From the NCBI GenBank assembly GCA_036924085.1, contig JAVGWX010000003.1, positions 131,747,023 through 131,811,022 on the forward strand: a stretch of DNA of 64,000 nt. The letters run 5' to 3'. The translations under genes were made by a program, and so were the position numbers. Of this stretch, positions 44,401 to 54,182 are shown in pieces. Position 1 is the stretch's first letter, and each line of letters begins with the position of its first letter. A model generated the notes under the pieces. The model had not been told where the DNA came from, did not search any database, and saw nothing but the letters and a program-made list of their open reading frames with translations. The stretch is from Ariolimax columbianus (Eukaryota; Mollusca; Gastropoda; Stylommatophora; Arionidae).

Positions 44401-44978
44401 ATTGCCAGTCTGGGTTGTGAATATGTCGTCTCGACTAAAAGCAACAACAGAGATTGCCAATCTGGGTTGTGAATATGTCGTCTCGACTAAAAGCAACAAC
44501 ATAGATTGCCAGTCTGGGTTGTGAATATGTCGTCTCGACTAAAAGCAACAACATAGATTGCCAGTCTGGGTTGTGAATATGTCGTCTCGACTAAAAGCAA
44601 CAACAGAGATTGCCAGTCTGGGCTGTGAATATGTCGTCTCGACTAAAAGCAACAACATAGATTGCCAGTCTGGGTTGTGAATATGTCGTCTCGACTAAAA
44701 GCAACAACATAGATTGCCAGTCTGGGTTGTGAATATGTCGTCTCGACTAAAAGCAACAACATAGATTGCCAGTCTGGGTTGTGAATATGTCGTCTCGACT
44801 AAAAGCAACAACATAGATTGCCAGTCTGGGTTGTGAATATGTCGTCTCGACTAAAAGCAACAACAGAGATTGCCAGTCTGGGTTGTGAATATGTCGTCTC
44901 GACTAAAAGCAACAACAGAGATTGCCAGTCTGGGTTGTGAATATGTCGTCTCGACTAAAAGCAACAACAGAGATTGCT
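38481..44978. repeat. 52-bp satellite array, 125 monomers, with higher-order repeats
   Basis: Monomers of 52 bp (TCTGGGTTGTGAATATGTCG, TCTCGACTAAAAGCAACAAC, ATAGATTGCCAG) run for 6,498 bp. Phase is constant: all monomer starts checked fall on the same remainder modulo 52, so the array holds 125 monomers (last two bases missing) with no indel seen. Variable sites are T/G at CGTCTCG, G/A at TCTGGGTT/TCTGAGTT, T/G at ACATAG/ACAGAG and A/G/T before AAGCAAC. Marker monomers recur at offsets of 832 bp (16 monomers), 1,248 bp (24) and 3,744 bp (72). Non-coding: 52 is not a multiple of three. Copy number depends on the assembly being right. Confidence 0.96.
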
Positions 44979-44984
44979 AAGAAT

Positions 44985-45545
44985 AAATATGGAAAAGAAT
45001 GGCCATGGCACTACAGAGGTTAACTGAAATGGAAAACTTATGGCAGAACACGAACAAAATAACAAAAATAGAGTTCATGAGGACTTGCATCTTCCCCATG
45101 ATAACGTACCGATGCGAGACATGGTTAATAATTCAAACCCTACGAAAGGAGATTGAATTCTTTGAGCTAAAATGCTACAGGAGGATGTTCAGAATACAAT
45201 GGATAGCAAACAAGAAAAACGCGGAAATCCTGCAAGAGCTGGATATAGAACAAAACTGGCTAGTAAACAACATTATGTCTAGAAAAGTATCTTTATTTGC
45301 CACATCGAACGTCACAATGTCAAAGAAAGAAGGATACTCTAGATAATTGTATTGGCAAAATAGGCAGTTGCAGACCGAGGCGAAGGGGGACAAGGGACAT
45401 TACAAAGGCTCGGTGGTTGACAGAGGTGGGAGAATTGGTCAGGGATTGAGTTTCTTACAGATCGGCTGTCATCAGAGCGACCTTCTGCAAAGGATATGCT
45501 ACATGATAATGATGATTTTTATAGTTGTGCAATGACTGTGAATCT
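44985..45545 (+). pseudogene. LINE fragment: RT C-terminal part, abutting the satellite
   Basis: The frame from 44999 reads MAMALQRLTEMENLW, FMRTCIFPMITYRCETWLI, IEFFELKCYRRMFRIQW, NAEILQELDIEQNWLVNN and ends near 45345. Shifted frames continue with RPRRRGTRDITKARW and YRSAVIRATFCKGYAT to about 45530. The sibling copy on the minus strand at 61812-62575 shares RRMAMAMQRLN, ENWLVNN and RSAVVRTTLCKGHA. The RT palm is absent, cut at the satellite boundary. Confidence 0.82.
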
Positions 45546-45675
45546 TCTTAAATGTAAAAAACCCTCATCATCAGTTGCAAACAATTAGTTACACCTCTCT
45601 AAGTTACCATTAGTCCTGACTGATGCGCTGGAAGGTGGTTTGGGTTAATGACTGGGAGCTTGTGGAGATCATTGA

Positions 45676-45840
45676 ATCCCAGAATCTCACATCTGATTGG
45701 ATCCCAGAATCTCACATCTGATTGGATCCCTGAATCTCACATCTGATTGGATCACTGAATTTCACATCTGATTGGATCCCTGAATCTCACATCTGATTGG
45801 ATCCCAGAATCTCAAATCTGATTGGATCCCTGAATCCCAT
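45676..45840. repeat. 25-bp tandem array, about 6 units
   Basis: Units read ATCCCAGAATCTCACATCTG followed by ATTGG, with CCT/CCA/ACT variants. Flanking 45841-46540 has no gene that I can recognise apart from a SINE-core-like scrap at 46079-46110. Confidence 0.9.
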
Positions 45841-46544
45841 ATCTTTCACATAACTGACATTGTCACATACTTGATACTGTCACAACAACGTTTATTCAAC
45901 TTTTGAAATCCATACACATTTTCTATTGTTATTGAATTTGTAAAACACATTGGTTCAAATAATATTGAAAAAAGAGAGAAATGACATGAGAGTATAGAGT
46001 GAAAATGAGGCATTAAGTAAATGATTTGTTTAAATATGTCGTGACGTTCCCTTTCTCGCCACCCTGCATAACTCAATCAGGTACCCGTTTACAGTTGGCT
46101 AGACTGGAGCGTGTCGAGAACTAGGATCAAAGACTATGCTTCCACCCCGAGAGACAAACGCTCAAACAAGGGATTAAAGGGCTAGCGCGTGCCATGTCCA
46201 CATTCGTGACAACATTCCAACAAAATTTATTTCTTATCTCGTCCCAGCGGGTGACGAAATGCGTCGCTCATTTTGCATGTTGTGTAAAGTTCAATCAGGA
46301 AATTGAATCACGATTCCGAACCCCGTTTGCAGAAGAAATAATTTATGATCCGAAAATGCAGATTCATGCGCATTTTTTCTGACCTTGTTGTGAATGCAAG
46401 AGAAATATGGATCTTGTAAAACCCATTCCCCCGCTTTCTAGAAGAAAATCTACCACTTGATCCTTCAGTGGACGTGAATGACCTGCAATCAAATGAGGTG
46501 TCAGAGATCGAAAATAAGGATTGAAATATAGTATAATTCTATAA

Positions 46545-46888
46545 TAGGATCGATTTGCTCACGAGGGAAATCATTTTTAAAATTTCCACATGGATTAATG
46601 TCTGAGTGTGGTGGTAGGTTTTCGACTATCTAAAATGTTATGTCATTTATGTAATGTTATGTTATTCTTCTGCTTCTGCCTTCGTTCTCAATCTCCCGCT
46701 ACCAAGTCCTGAACAAGGTTTTGCAAGTTGCAGGATGTAGTCCTGGGAACGGAATGCGTTGTGTTGCTAGTTTACAGCTTGACTGTGATATCTGCACCTT
46801 TCGGTCCAACACATCCGTCGTCGGCAGATGTCATTAATAATCGACAGCACTACACTCATGGCAGGCCAATATCTGTCTTGTTACTCTC
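46545..46888. repeat. Repeat R, left copy, interrupted by a SINE S1 scrap
   Basis: TTGCTCACGAGGGAAATCAT, AAAATTTCCACATGGATTAA, TGTCTGAGTGTGG and TGTTATGTTAT (46553-46670), then ATTAATAATCGACAGCACTA (46832-46852) and GGCCAATATCTG, match 48661-48840 in the same orientation. Between, at about 46671-46830, lies inserted sequence containing GCACCTTTCGGTCCAACACA, an S1 tail scrap. Repeat R therefore occurs as two direct copies, one on each side of the LINE at 46900-48658. Confidence 0.65.
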
Positions 46889-46899
46889 CTCGCAAATTT
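46889..46899. repeat. 11-bp TSD of the Jockey-like LINE, left copy
   Basis: CTCGCAAATTT here is repeated exactly at 48659-48669, immediately beyond the 5' end of the minus-strand LINE. The LINE's GAA tail (CTTCTTC on this strand) starts just after it. Confidence 0.85.
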
Positions 46900-48658
46900 C
46901 CTCTTCTTCTTCTTCTTCTTCTGCGTACGCAGTCAGACAGTAACCATTATTTTTTCGAAAAAAGCGGAGGTCATCCTGAGACTCTCGCCACTACCATAGA
47001 GCTTGTCTTGCAGTTCCACTGGTAATGACCACATCTGCTCTCTCTGATCCTCGTATGTCGGGCAGTTCTGCAGCAGATGTTCAGCGGTCATTTTACCAGT
47101 ACCGCACGGGCATTCGTCGGTACACCCTATCTTCAATTTGTTGAATAGGTGGTACCTCAGTCTGTTGTGGCCAGTGCGAAGTCTGAAGACAACGACCTGC
47201 TCTCTTCGGTTCAACTGGTAATAGGCATCGTTTTTGGTGTAACCAGCATGTTCGGTTTCCCATTTGGTCATGTATCTGGCTTTGATAAGCCGTTTTGACT
47301 CTTCGTACGTCATACTAGTATCTGTTTGTGGTAGTCTTGCACCTTCTTTTGCCAGTCTGTCTGCCTCCTCGTTGCCTTGGATGTTGCAGTGTGATGGGAC
47401 CCACTGTACCACTACCCTTTTTGGTGCGGACTGCTGGCACAGTTTGCAGAGTGCTGCTCTTAAGTCATTAAGCTCAGTATTTTTCTGGCTTTTTAGCGCT
47501 GTGACTACGGCGAGAGCATCTGTAAGCAGGACTATATGGCTTTCATTTTTACTGTGTGTCACCATTTCTTCCACTGCCGCCCTCAGTGCCTCTGCCTCCG
47601 CTCTGAAATTGCTTGTGTACTTACCAGTAGCGAATGACAGTGTTATTTTTCTGCCATTTGGTAGGTTCAGGAATGCTCCTGCCCCTCCGTTCTGTGTAGT
47701 ATTTGTTACAGAACCGTCTGTGTATGCATGGGTCCAGTCCATGCTTGGGTAGCTTTTCGTTATGAAGCTTAGGGTAGTATCTCTCCTTTCTTTTTCAGTC
47801 TGGCAGTTTTTGTTTGCAATACCTGGTATATTTTCTACCACCTCTGGAAAAATATCCTGCCTCCAGGTAGGTTTTCGTACAGTAGTGATGGGTTTTGGTG
47901 TTGTTAGTGTGTTTATGGGATCTTCGTGCATCTTTGCTTTGGCTATTTCTACAAAGTTTCTCCGCTTTAGTTTCCCATTTCCCAAATTGTTTAGTCTCTG
48001 GTGCATTGGATGGTCGGTCAGTCTTCGGAGTTTCTCTGACTGCAGCTGGGCTCTGCAGTCTCTTCTATCGGTCATGGATTGCAGTTTTGTAATCTTTTCA
48101 AGTTCTACAATTGGCGTTGACTTCATGCCACCTGTTATAATTCTCATGGCTTGGTTTTGAAGTTTGCTAACTTTATCGAAGTTCGCCTTCGCTGCTGTTG
48201 TCCATGCCGCAATGCCATACTCGAGAACTGGTCTCACTCTTCCAGTGTACAGTTTCTTTAGTATGCCTTCGTCTGCTCCCCAGCTTGTGCCAGCAAGTGT
48301 CCTCATGATTGCCATTCTTTCTCTGGCTTTCATTCGGTTTCTCTCGATCTGACTTTTCCATGTCATGCGCCGATCAAATGTGACTCCCAGATAGGTTGGG
48401 TTGTCGTTTGGCTGCAGGAATTTGCCATTTAGACTTAATTTGGTATTTTGGGGTTTTAATGAGAGCGAGAATATTGTGCATGTGGTTTTCTCCTCGTTTA
48501 TTTTGACCAGCCATGAGTTCGCCCACTCTTCCAGCGATGTTAGGGCCGTCTGCATCCGATTTCTTGCTATGGTGAGATTCTTTTCAGAGGTCCACATAGC
48601 CAGATCGTCTGCAAACATTGAGCTATGGACTCTTCTTGGTATATTCTCTGTAATATCG
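46900..48658 (-). mobile_element. Jockey-like LINE, 5'-truncated, youngest-looking copy
   Basis: This 1,759-bp insertion is bounded by a perfect 11-bp TSD (CTCGCAAATTT). On the minus strand it runs from just before the RT FADD box to a short (GAA)n tail at 46900-46921. Its body contains one open frame of about 575 element-derived codons without a stop. Compared with the copy at 17293-20392 the protein is clearly the same family. The perfect TSD and open frame suggest a recent insertion, although 5' truncation makes it immobile by itself. Confidence 0.93.
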
Positions 48659-48687
48659 CTCGCAAATTTAATTTTAAACATTTTCAC
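46933..48687 (-). CDS. Truncated Jockey-like ORF2: RT C-terminus, RNase H, Cys/His tail
   Basis: The 584-codon frame starts at a methionine in flanking DNA; the first 9-10 residues are not element-derived. Element sequence begins with DITENIPRRV. RT: SSMFADDLAMW (about residues 23-33, FADD being the YADD box) and YLGVTFDRRMTW (about 100). A thumb-like region includes YTGRVRPVLEYGIAAWT (about 150). RNase H spans about residues 320-460: YTDGSV, FRAEAEAL, LTDALAV and GNEEADRLAKEGA supply all four expected acidic residues plus WVPSHC with the histidine. C-terminus: FRLRTGHNRLRYH and CPCGTGKMTAEHLLQNC, a Cys/His motif typical of these elements. The N-terminal RT, the endonuclease and ORF1 are missing, so no full polymerase can be made. 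The RNase H domain looks catalytically complete. Transcription from flanking sequence is not shown. Confidence 0.85.
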   Translation of the reverse strand: MKMFKIKFASDITENIPRRVHSSMFADDLAMWTSEKNLTIARNRMQTALTSLEEWANSWLVKINEEKTTCTIFSLSLKPQNTKLSLNGKFLQPNDNPTYLGVTFDRRMTWKSQIERNRMKARERMAIMRTLAGTSWGADEGILKKLYTGRVRPVLEYGIAAWTTAAKANFDKVSKLQNQAMRIITGGMKSTPIVELEKITKLQSMTDRRDCRAQLQSEKLRRLTDHPMHQRLNNLGNGKLKRRNFVEIAKAKMHEDPINTLTTPKPITTVRKPTWRQDIFPEVVENIPGIANKNCQTEKERRDTTLSFITKSYPSMDWTHAYTDGSVTNTTQNGGAGAFLNLPNGRKITLSFATGKYTSNFRAEAEALRAAVEEMVTHSKNESHIVLLTDALAVVTALKSQKNTELNDLRAALCKLCQQSAPKRVVVQWVPSHCNIQGNEEADRLAKEGARLPQTDTSMTYEESKRLIKARYMTKWETEHAGYTKNDAYYQLNRREQVVVFRLRTGHNRLRYHLFNKLKIGCTDECPCGTGKMTAEHLLQNCPTYEDQREQMWSLPVELQDKLYGSGESLRMTSAFFEKIMVTV

Positions 48688-48850
48688 GTGGATTAATGTG
48701 TGGGTTTGGTGAAAAGTTTTAGACGAGCTACAATGTTATGTTATGTTATGATATGTTATGTTAGGTTATGTTATGTTAGGTTATGTTATGTTATGCTATT
48801 ATTAATCGACAGTACTACACCCTTAACAGCCCAGTATATGTTATGTTAAT
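48659..48850. repeat. Repeat R, right copy, with (TATGT)n microsatellite
   Basis: Begins with the second TSD copy (CTCGCAAATTT), then ATTTTAAACATTTTCACGTG, GATTAATGTGTGGG and a degenerate (TATGT/TAGGT)n run at 48732-48796, then ATTAATCGACAGTACTACAC. It aligns with the left copy at 46545-46888, in which the pentanucleotide run is much shorter. Confidence 0.7.
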
Positions 48851-48977
48851 CTCGACACAAATTCAAGAGAATGAATAATGGTGGTTTCCCATGGTCTTGG
48901 AGCCTACTTTTAGCATTATTCATCATCTTCGGCATTTCAAGTTTTTCTTTTTCCATTTGCGTTTTTCCAGTCCATTT

Positions 48978-49180
48978 CTAGTTGTGTTTCTATTCGTGTT
49001 GTATATATCTAGTTGTGTTTATGTTGTTCTATTCGTGTCGTATATATATATATCTAGTTGTGTTTCTGTTGTTCTATTCGTGTCGTATATATACCTAGTT
49101 GTGTTTATGTTGTTCTATTCGTGTTGTATATATCTAGTTAGGTTTATGTTGTTCTATTCGTGTCGTATATAACATATATC
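48978..49180. repeat. Irregular 31-45-bp tandem repeat, five units
   Basis: CTAGTTGTGTTT, TGTTGTTCTATTCGTGT and GTATATAT recur with starts at about 48978, 49009, 49054, 49095 and 49134. Length differences come from an AT run and one internal deletion. Non-coding. Confidence 0.82.
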
Positions 49181-49233
49181 TCAACTGTCGTAGATTTTTA
49201 TTGGCTGTCGTCGTTATCTTATATATGTATACA

Positions 49234-49764
49234 CGCGAGGCGTGTCCAAATGAAACCGGACCGAACTGGACCTAGTCAACATACGTACGAAGTGTGCATG
49301 ATGACATCACTTCTGGCGCAAACAGCACATACCAACCGCCGTCGAGTTTGCAAAATTTCATTATCCTCCGACTTATAGTTTCATCACCTGACCGTTGAAA
49401 ACATGGCGGTTGTGATACGGAATCCGTCCAGAGTTTATCAACGAGTGGTGATTCGTTTTCTATTTGTTCGGACCATTAAACAAATTTCTGAAGGTATAAA
49501 GATTCGACTCCGATGCAGACGTCATGGCCTCGGTGACCAAGTTGTTCAAAGAGCAACCAAAGTCATTTTTTTCGGACGGCATCCGCAGTCTACCCAAGCA
49601 GTGGAATGCGTGTCTGAATATCTATGGCGACTTTTTCTAACTAACCCTGTGGCATGTTTGTTTCATAACAATTGCTATATTTAATTCTGCGACACCAGAG
49701 GATGTAACTTTCATATGTTTGTAATAAAGCCACTGGTTCCGGTTTCATTTTAATACGCCTCGTA
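49234..49764 (+). mobile_element. Mariner-derived element with TIRs, internally deleted
   Basis: The left end (CGAGGCGTGTCCAAATGAAA, then CCGGACC, 49236-49263) is an inverted match of the right end (GGTTCCGGTTTCATTTTAAT, then ACGCCTCG, 49735-49762), giving imperfect TIRs of about 28 bp. TA-rich flanks are compatible with TA target sites. A frame from 49403 (MAVVIRNPSRVYQRVVIRFL, then FVRTIKQISEGIK) resembles the N-terminal helix-turn-helix of mariner transposases. The catalytic DDD/E region is absent, so the element is a non-autonomous derivative. AATAAA occurs at 49722-49727. A second left end lies at 59021-59215. Confidence 0.72.
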
Positions 49765-49769
49765 CATAC

Positions 49770-50275
49770 ATATGTGTGTGTGGCTGTGGCTGTGTGTCTG
49801 TGTCTGTGTGTGGCTGTGTGTGTGTTTTGTGTGTGTGTGTGTGGCTGTGTCTGTGTGTGTTGTGTGTGGCTGTGGCTGTGGCTGTGTGTGTGTTTTGTGT
49901 GTGTGTGTGTGGCTGTGTCTGTGTGTGTTGTGTGTGTGGCTGTGGCTGTGTGTCTGTGTGTGTTGTGTGTGTGGCTGTGGCTGTGTGTCTGTGTGTGTTG
50001 TGTGTGTGGCTGTGGATGTGTGTCTGTGTGTGTTGTGTGTATGGCTGTGGCTGTGTGTCTGTGTGTGTGTTGTGTGTGTGTGGCTGTGGCTGTGTGTCTG
50101 TGTGTGTTGTGTGTGGCTGTGGATGTGTGTCTGTGTGTGTTGTGTGTGGGGCTGTGGCTGTGTGTGTGTTTTGTGTGTGTATGTGTGTTGTGTGTGTGGC
50201 TGTGTGTCTGTTTTGTGTGTGTATGTGTGTTGTGTGTGTGGCTGTGGCTGTGCATCTGTGTGTGTGTGTGTGTGA
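49770..50275. repeat. TG-rich degenerate minisatellite
   Basis: About 500 bp of TGTGTGTCTGTGTGTGTTGT and GTGTGGCTGTGGCTG words with an irregular period of about 36 bp. Frames of 167-239 codons on both strands are open because the sequence has almost no stop codons. Their Cys/Val or Thr/His-only composition rules out genes. Confidence 0.92.
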
Positions 50276-50384
50276 TGTGTATACCCTTTTTCGCTTAACT
50301 GGAAATGTATGGCGACGGAGAGCATGTAGAGCAGAGTCGTAGAACGTCCCACTTCCCACAGCAGAAGTACTAGGTATGGTTCCA

Positions 50385-50470
50385 GTAAACGGCACATCCT
50401 AGTCGACCCAGCTGTAAATGAGTACCTGGTTGCTGTTAAGGAATGAAAAGCGGCGACAGGCCACTTCATA
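50385..50470 (+). mobile_element. SINE core fragment
   Basis: CCTAGTCGACCCAGCTGTAA, ATGAGTACC and GGAATGAAAAGCGGCGACAG correspond to the body of SINE S2 (8880-8935), while the tRNA-like head is not recognised. Similar core scraps in reverse lie at 46079-46110 and 54920-54957. The segment 50276-50384 and the sequence to 50700 hold nothing else recognisable. Confidence 0.6.
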
Positions 50471-50703
50471 AAATGACATGGTCTAGTACAATTATCGCCT
50501 TTACACTACATAGCCGACAACAGTGTCAGCTATAAGACTAACTGTACATTTAACTCTTCTCTTCCCGTGTGGATCCATTCCAGAAAATTGCTGGATATGT
50601 TGCAGCATTTGCTTCTGAGAGTGTTCTATGCATCTCAGCTCGTCCATTTCCATTCACCACACTCCTCCACTTCCCCATATCAAGTTAGATTGATTGTTGC
50701 CGT

Positions 50704-50863
50704 GTTGTGTTTCCTTTTTCTTTTTTTCTTTTTCTTTTTGCAACGTACATATTAATGCTTTTGTTATATCGTGTGATCGGGGATTATATATATAGAGCGT
50801 AGAGAAAAAATAATTCGTTCTTCGAAAGTACCATCATCTTTTTCCGTAAAAGAATTATCAATA

Positions 50864-50905
<42 letters not shown>
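50704..50905. repeat. T-rich run and (AT)n microsatellite
   Basis: A TTTTTC-type run at 50708-50742 and an (AT)n run of about 40 bp at 50862-50902. Downstream, 50935-51010 contains a faint YGLET..TNKTEERYFETF reading that may be a LINE C-terminal scrap, too weak to call. Confidence 0.8.
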
Positions 50906-50907
<2 letters not shown>

Positions 50908-51202
50908 TATGGTCTGTTGGCATGTATGGTTTGGAGACATGTATAACAAACAAGACAGAAGAGAGATATTTTGAGACTTTTGTGGGGTTATCAAAGGATG
51001 GGAAAGACCAGCTGGACAGAACGAAAGTCGAATAAAATGGAGCTAAAGAAAAAGTTTTTATAATAATAAGAGAAACGTTTTGACTTAATAATAATCTGGG
51101 GACACATTGGATCAGTTCAAGACCTCCTTACAGATTAGAAATGGGCGAGAAACAGAGGGCGGTTTAATAATACCTTAGTTACACAGGTTTACAAGGATAA
51201 AA

Positions 51203-51458
51203 GTAAAGTAAAGTAACCCATAGCATTACTGCCGTAGGTGCGTGAGGTGTTAGTGATCTCACATTTCAAAGGCTCGGCTATATGAGGGTGGTAGCCATCT
51301 CCTCTCCATCGCCGCTTTTACTTCCCGGACTGAACCGGTACTCATTTAAGGCTGGGTCAACCCGGGACCCATTGCGGTCTGAAAAAAACATTACAGCCTC
51401 AACTGGGGAATGAACCCAGGACCACTCAGATGCGAAGCCAGTGCGCTAACCACTGCCA
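51203..51458 (-). mobile_element. tRNA-derived SINE, family S2, minus strand
   Basis: On the minus strand: a tRNA-like head with A box (TTAGCGCACTGGCTTCGCAT) and B box (GGGTTCATTCCCC), then GTCCCGGGTTGACCCAGCC, GGAAGTAAAAGCGGCGATGG, and an end GCAGTAATGCTATGGGTTAC followed by TTTAC repeats at 51194-51212. It is a full-length partner of the copy at 8781-9029. The TTTAC tail suggests the family's natural 3' end. Confidence 0.9.
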
Positions 51459-54108
51459 GCAAAATCATACGTCGAACTGAGAAGGTCAGTTGAGGACAGA
51501 CCGAGTGGGAGTGAGATACCTCCGAACCGTCAGAAGCAGTCCGACGACTTGAACAACGACGATGTTATCTGTTTGGGAAGGTCTGCAGTCCAGACGTGAT
51601 AGTCAAATGTCATTTTTTTTTCTGTTACATAACAGAACTGTCTTTACTTTAGTGTTCAACAGCCGAGTCTTACTTTACTGACAGAATGTTACCGTGTTCA
51701 AATCGTAGCCGAAGCTGAATCATTGATTCTTAAGCTTGTCAGGCGGTCTGGTATAGCTCCCATTTGTGAGTTCTAACGAACATTAAGGGCGGAGATGTCA
51801 GTCACTCGTGCTGTTCATGTCTATGTTATCTGGTCCATACCCAGAGTCAAGATGTCGTGGAGTTTGTACGTGCGATTTCAAGAGCGACAAGCGGAAAAAG
51901 AGAGCGAGTGATGATGCTAGTGGGGGAGACAATGGAGAGGTGGAGGCTGCAGTGAGGATCATGAAGAATCAAGCAAGTGATGAATATTTATATGGCATTC
52001 TGTGTACCTTTCCTCATATTCACGTTGCTGTAAACGGATACATGACTTACTTCAAATAAAGAAAAAAAAAGCAGGTAGAACTGGAACTGATCATCCTAAC
52101 CACAAAAACAAAACAAAAAGTTTAAATCTAGCGCAATTAAGTCTCCAACACCTCATCCCTGACAGTAGTATATATTATGAGACCACTTTTTATTTTCTAA
52201 GTAGAAACCCTTTTGTTTGACTTGCAGCGAAGACAATAGAAGGATGTGTTCCATCACTACCATTCAAAGGGTAGCGAAGCGTAGCACGAGAAACAGTAAT
52301 AACATACTTATCAAGATTTTACCTCACTTCCGCTCCCTGGAAATAGGCTGTGTCAAAGTAGACTGGCCAGCGAGATGAGGATCGACACTGTGATCTTCAC
52401 AGTAGTGAGCTAATGAGGAACATAGCATTGCACTACAGCCAGTAGCATCACCTTCTCAACTACGCTTCGGAATGCAACAATACATTATTGTTGACTACAA
52501 TTTTTGCTAGAAGCTTTTGAATGACCTGTCCTTGATGTTTCCAAATATGATAGATTAACAGGTCACACTGGAGAATGTGTGCATAATCTTAGCTCTTTGC
52601 GTTATGGGAAAGTTGGTTAAAAATGGAGAAATAGAAATTAAAGAAAACGGAGAATGGTTATTTTGATTTAAATAAAAGCTTGCAAAAAGAGAGACTGTAA
52701 CCTCCCACCAAAGAAATGACGTCATGATTTGTATTAACTTAGTGCGAGCGGCTTCAACAACAGCAGTACTAAGTTATATGTAGTTGTAAATAGTCTACAA
52801 CTCGTCAATGTATCCTTTGAAATATCCCATTGGAACCTTTCAATACGTTATAACAACAATGGACAGGTAATTAGATCGAACAAGCTATAAAGTGTATCTT
52901 TATATTTATAATTTATCTTGATTTTTCATACCCCGGAGTTCAAAGTTCTCTTTAGTAGAAATAATTAGATCCAAGCTGCGGCGGTACTGAAGGTTAGCTT
53001 AGTTAGTTGTCCATTGCAAGCGATTGTACGAACGTCATCGGACGGTTTTGTCCAGATGATGTAACTTGCACTGTATTTGGATTAAAGGGAGTAAGACACT
53101 GCACTGGTCATCAACCCCACTCTCTGGTCCCGAGCTACCTTGGACCAGTGGGAAGACATAAGTCAAGATGACTGGAGGTAACTCAGGATGCAGGCACTCT
53201 GGTATCACCTCCCTTGAAAGATTCTTTAAACTTGAGGGATTCCATCGCCCACCGTTTCCGTTCATCGCTTTGAGACGCGAGTGCCTTACCTCTCGACAAC
53301 ATCACTCACCGTGTCAGAGATGGGTCATAGACATGTTGCTAACCGGGCATGGACATGTTGCTAACCGGGCAGAGCTAAATCTCTCCAAGGCGATGTGGTT
53401 CTCAATTAATGGCGTGTATACATTATCCAGTTACGCCGGTACTGTCAGACAACAGGATGTCAATCTCATGAAGTTCAGCCTCAGCCGTGTGCACTGGATC
53501 GTGAAAATACGACACATGGTAACCGATATACTTTTGCAAATAGCCGAAGACATTGGAGATAGTCGAAAAGAAGACATCACAAAATGAACGAACAAACTAA
53601 TCCAAATGAAAATCCACAACACTTTTCCATGGACACAAGTGTGTCTTTAACTATTGTGGATTCCAGTCAAATCCGTGTCGTGGAGGCATCCATCTCTGAC
53701 TACAACATGATAACAAGACGCCACTGTACAGCAGATTTTTTGCTAAATGACCACACTATGACAATAAAAAAAATGACACTTACGTTACGGCACAAGGTCT
53801 TTGTTAGGACAAAGTCAAAGAACTAACAAATTACAATATGTATTTGATCTATAGTTCTCTTCGTTTTGTGTTCACCAGTTGATGACAACCTCCTAGCACT
53901 ACTGTCGAGGTTAAAATGTTAGAGATTTCATTGTAATAGGTTTCAGCTTTCTGGATAGATATGGTAACCCGTTTCAATCCTGGCTGCTTTGCTTTCCCTA
54001 ACAAATAATCGGATCCCGATTTGCTGCTAGATAGAGTGCAACGGAAAGTCAATCATTTTTGAATCAAAAATCCTTGATATGACAAGCAATCGTTCTAACT
54101 ATTCCGAC
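51459..54108. other. Unassigned, about 2.6 kb
   Basis: No gene, transposon domain or repeat family is supported. Open frames of 76-139 codons (51808-52059 plus; 53035-53265 minus; 53168-53587 plus) have no motif I recognise. A 19-bp word (GACATGTTGCTAACCGGGC) is duplicated at 53331 and 53351. If a host exon exists in this window, this is one of the few places with non-repetitive sequence where it could hide, but I cannot demonstrate one. Confidence 0.4.
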
Positions 54109-54182
54109 ACATAGACGCTTTCCATGCTGTTCATCAATACTGATCACATAGACGCTTTCCATGCTGTTCATCAATACTGCTG
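54109..54182. repeat. 37-bp tandem duplication
   Basis: ACATAGACGCTTTCCATGCT followed by GTTCATCAATACTG begins at 54109 and again at 54146, with both units essentially identical. The near-identity suggests a recent duplication. Confidence 0.88.

Noticed and set aside
38481..44978. CRISPR array
   Set aside because: Repeats are contiguous 52-bp monomers without unique spacers, in a eukaryotic context, so this is a satellite.
49641..50469. Frames of 167-239 codons (Cys/Val-rich on plus, Thr/His-rich on minus)
   Set aside because: Translations of a TG/CA-rich minisatellite; all frames are open on both strands and no non-repeat domain is present.
50935..51180. A LINE RT C-terminal fragment (YGLET..., ERYFETF)
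   Set aside because: Only the YG.ET word resembles the family and the rest does not align by eye, so it was not listed as a feature.
51808..52059. A small host protein (83 codons with a basic KSDKRKKR patch)
   Set aside because: No known motif, no splice or promoter evidence, and no way to judge conservation from one sequence.
53168..53587. A 139-codon plus-strand frame as a host gene
   Set aside because: No recognised domain; the segment contains a small duplication and an overlapping minus-strand frame, and chance frames of this size are expected in 64 kb.
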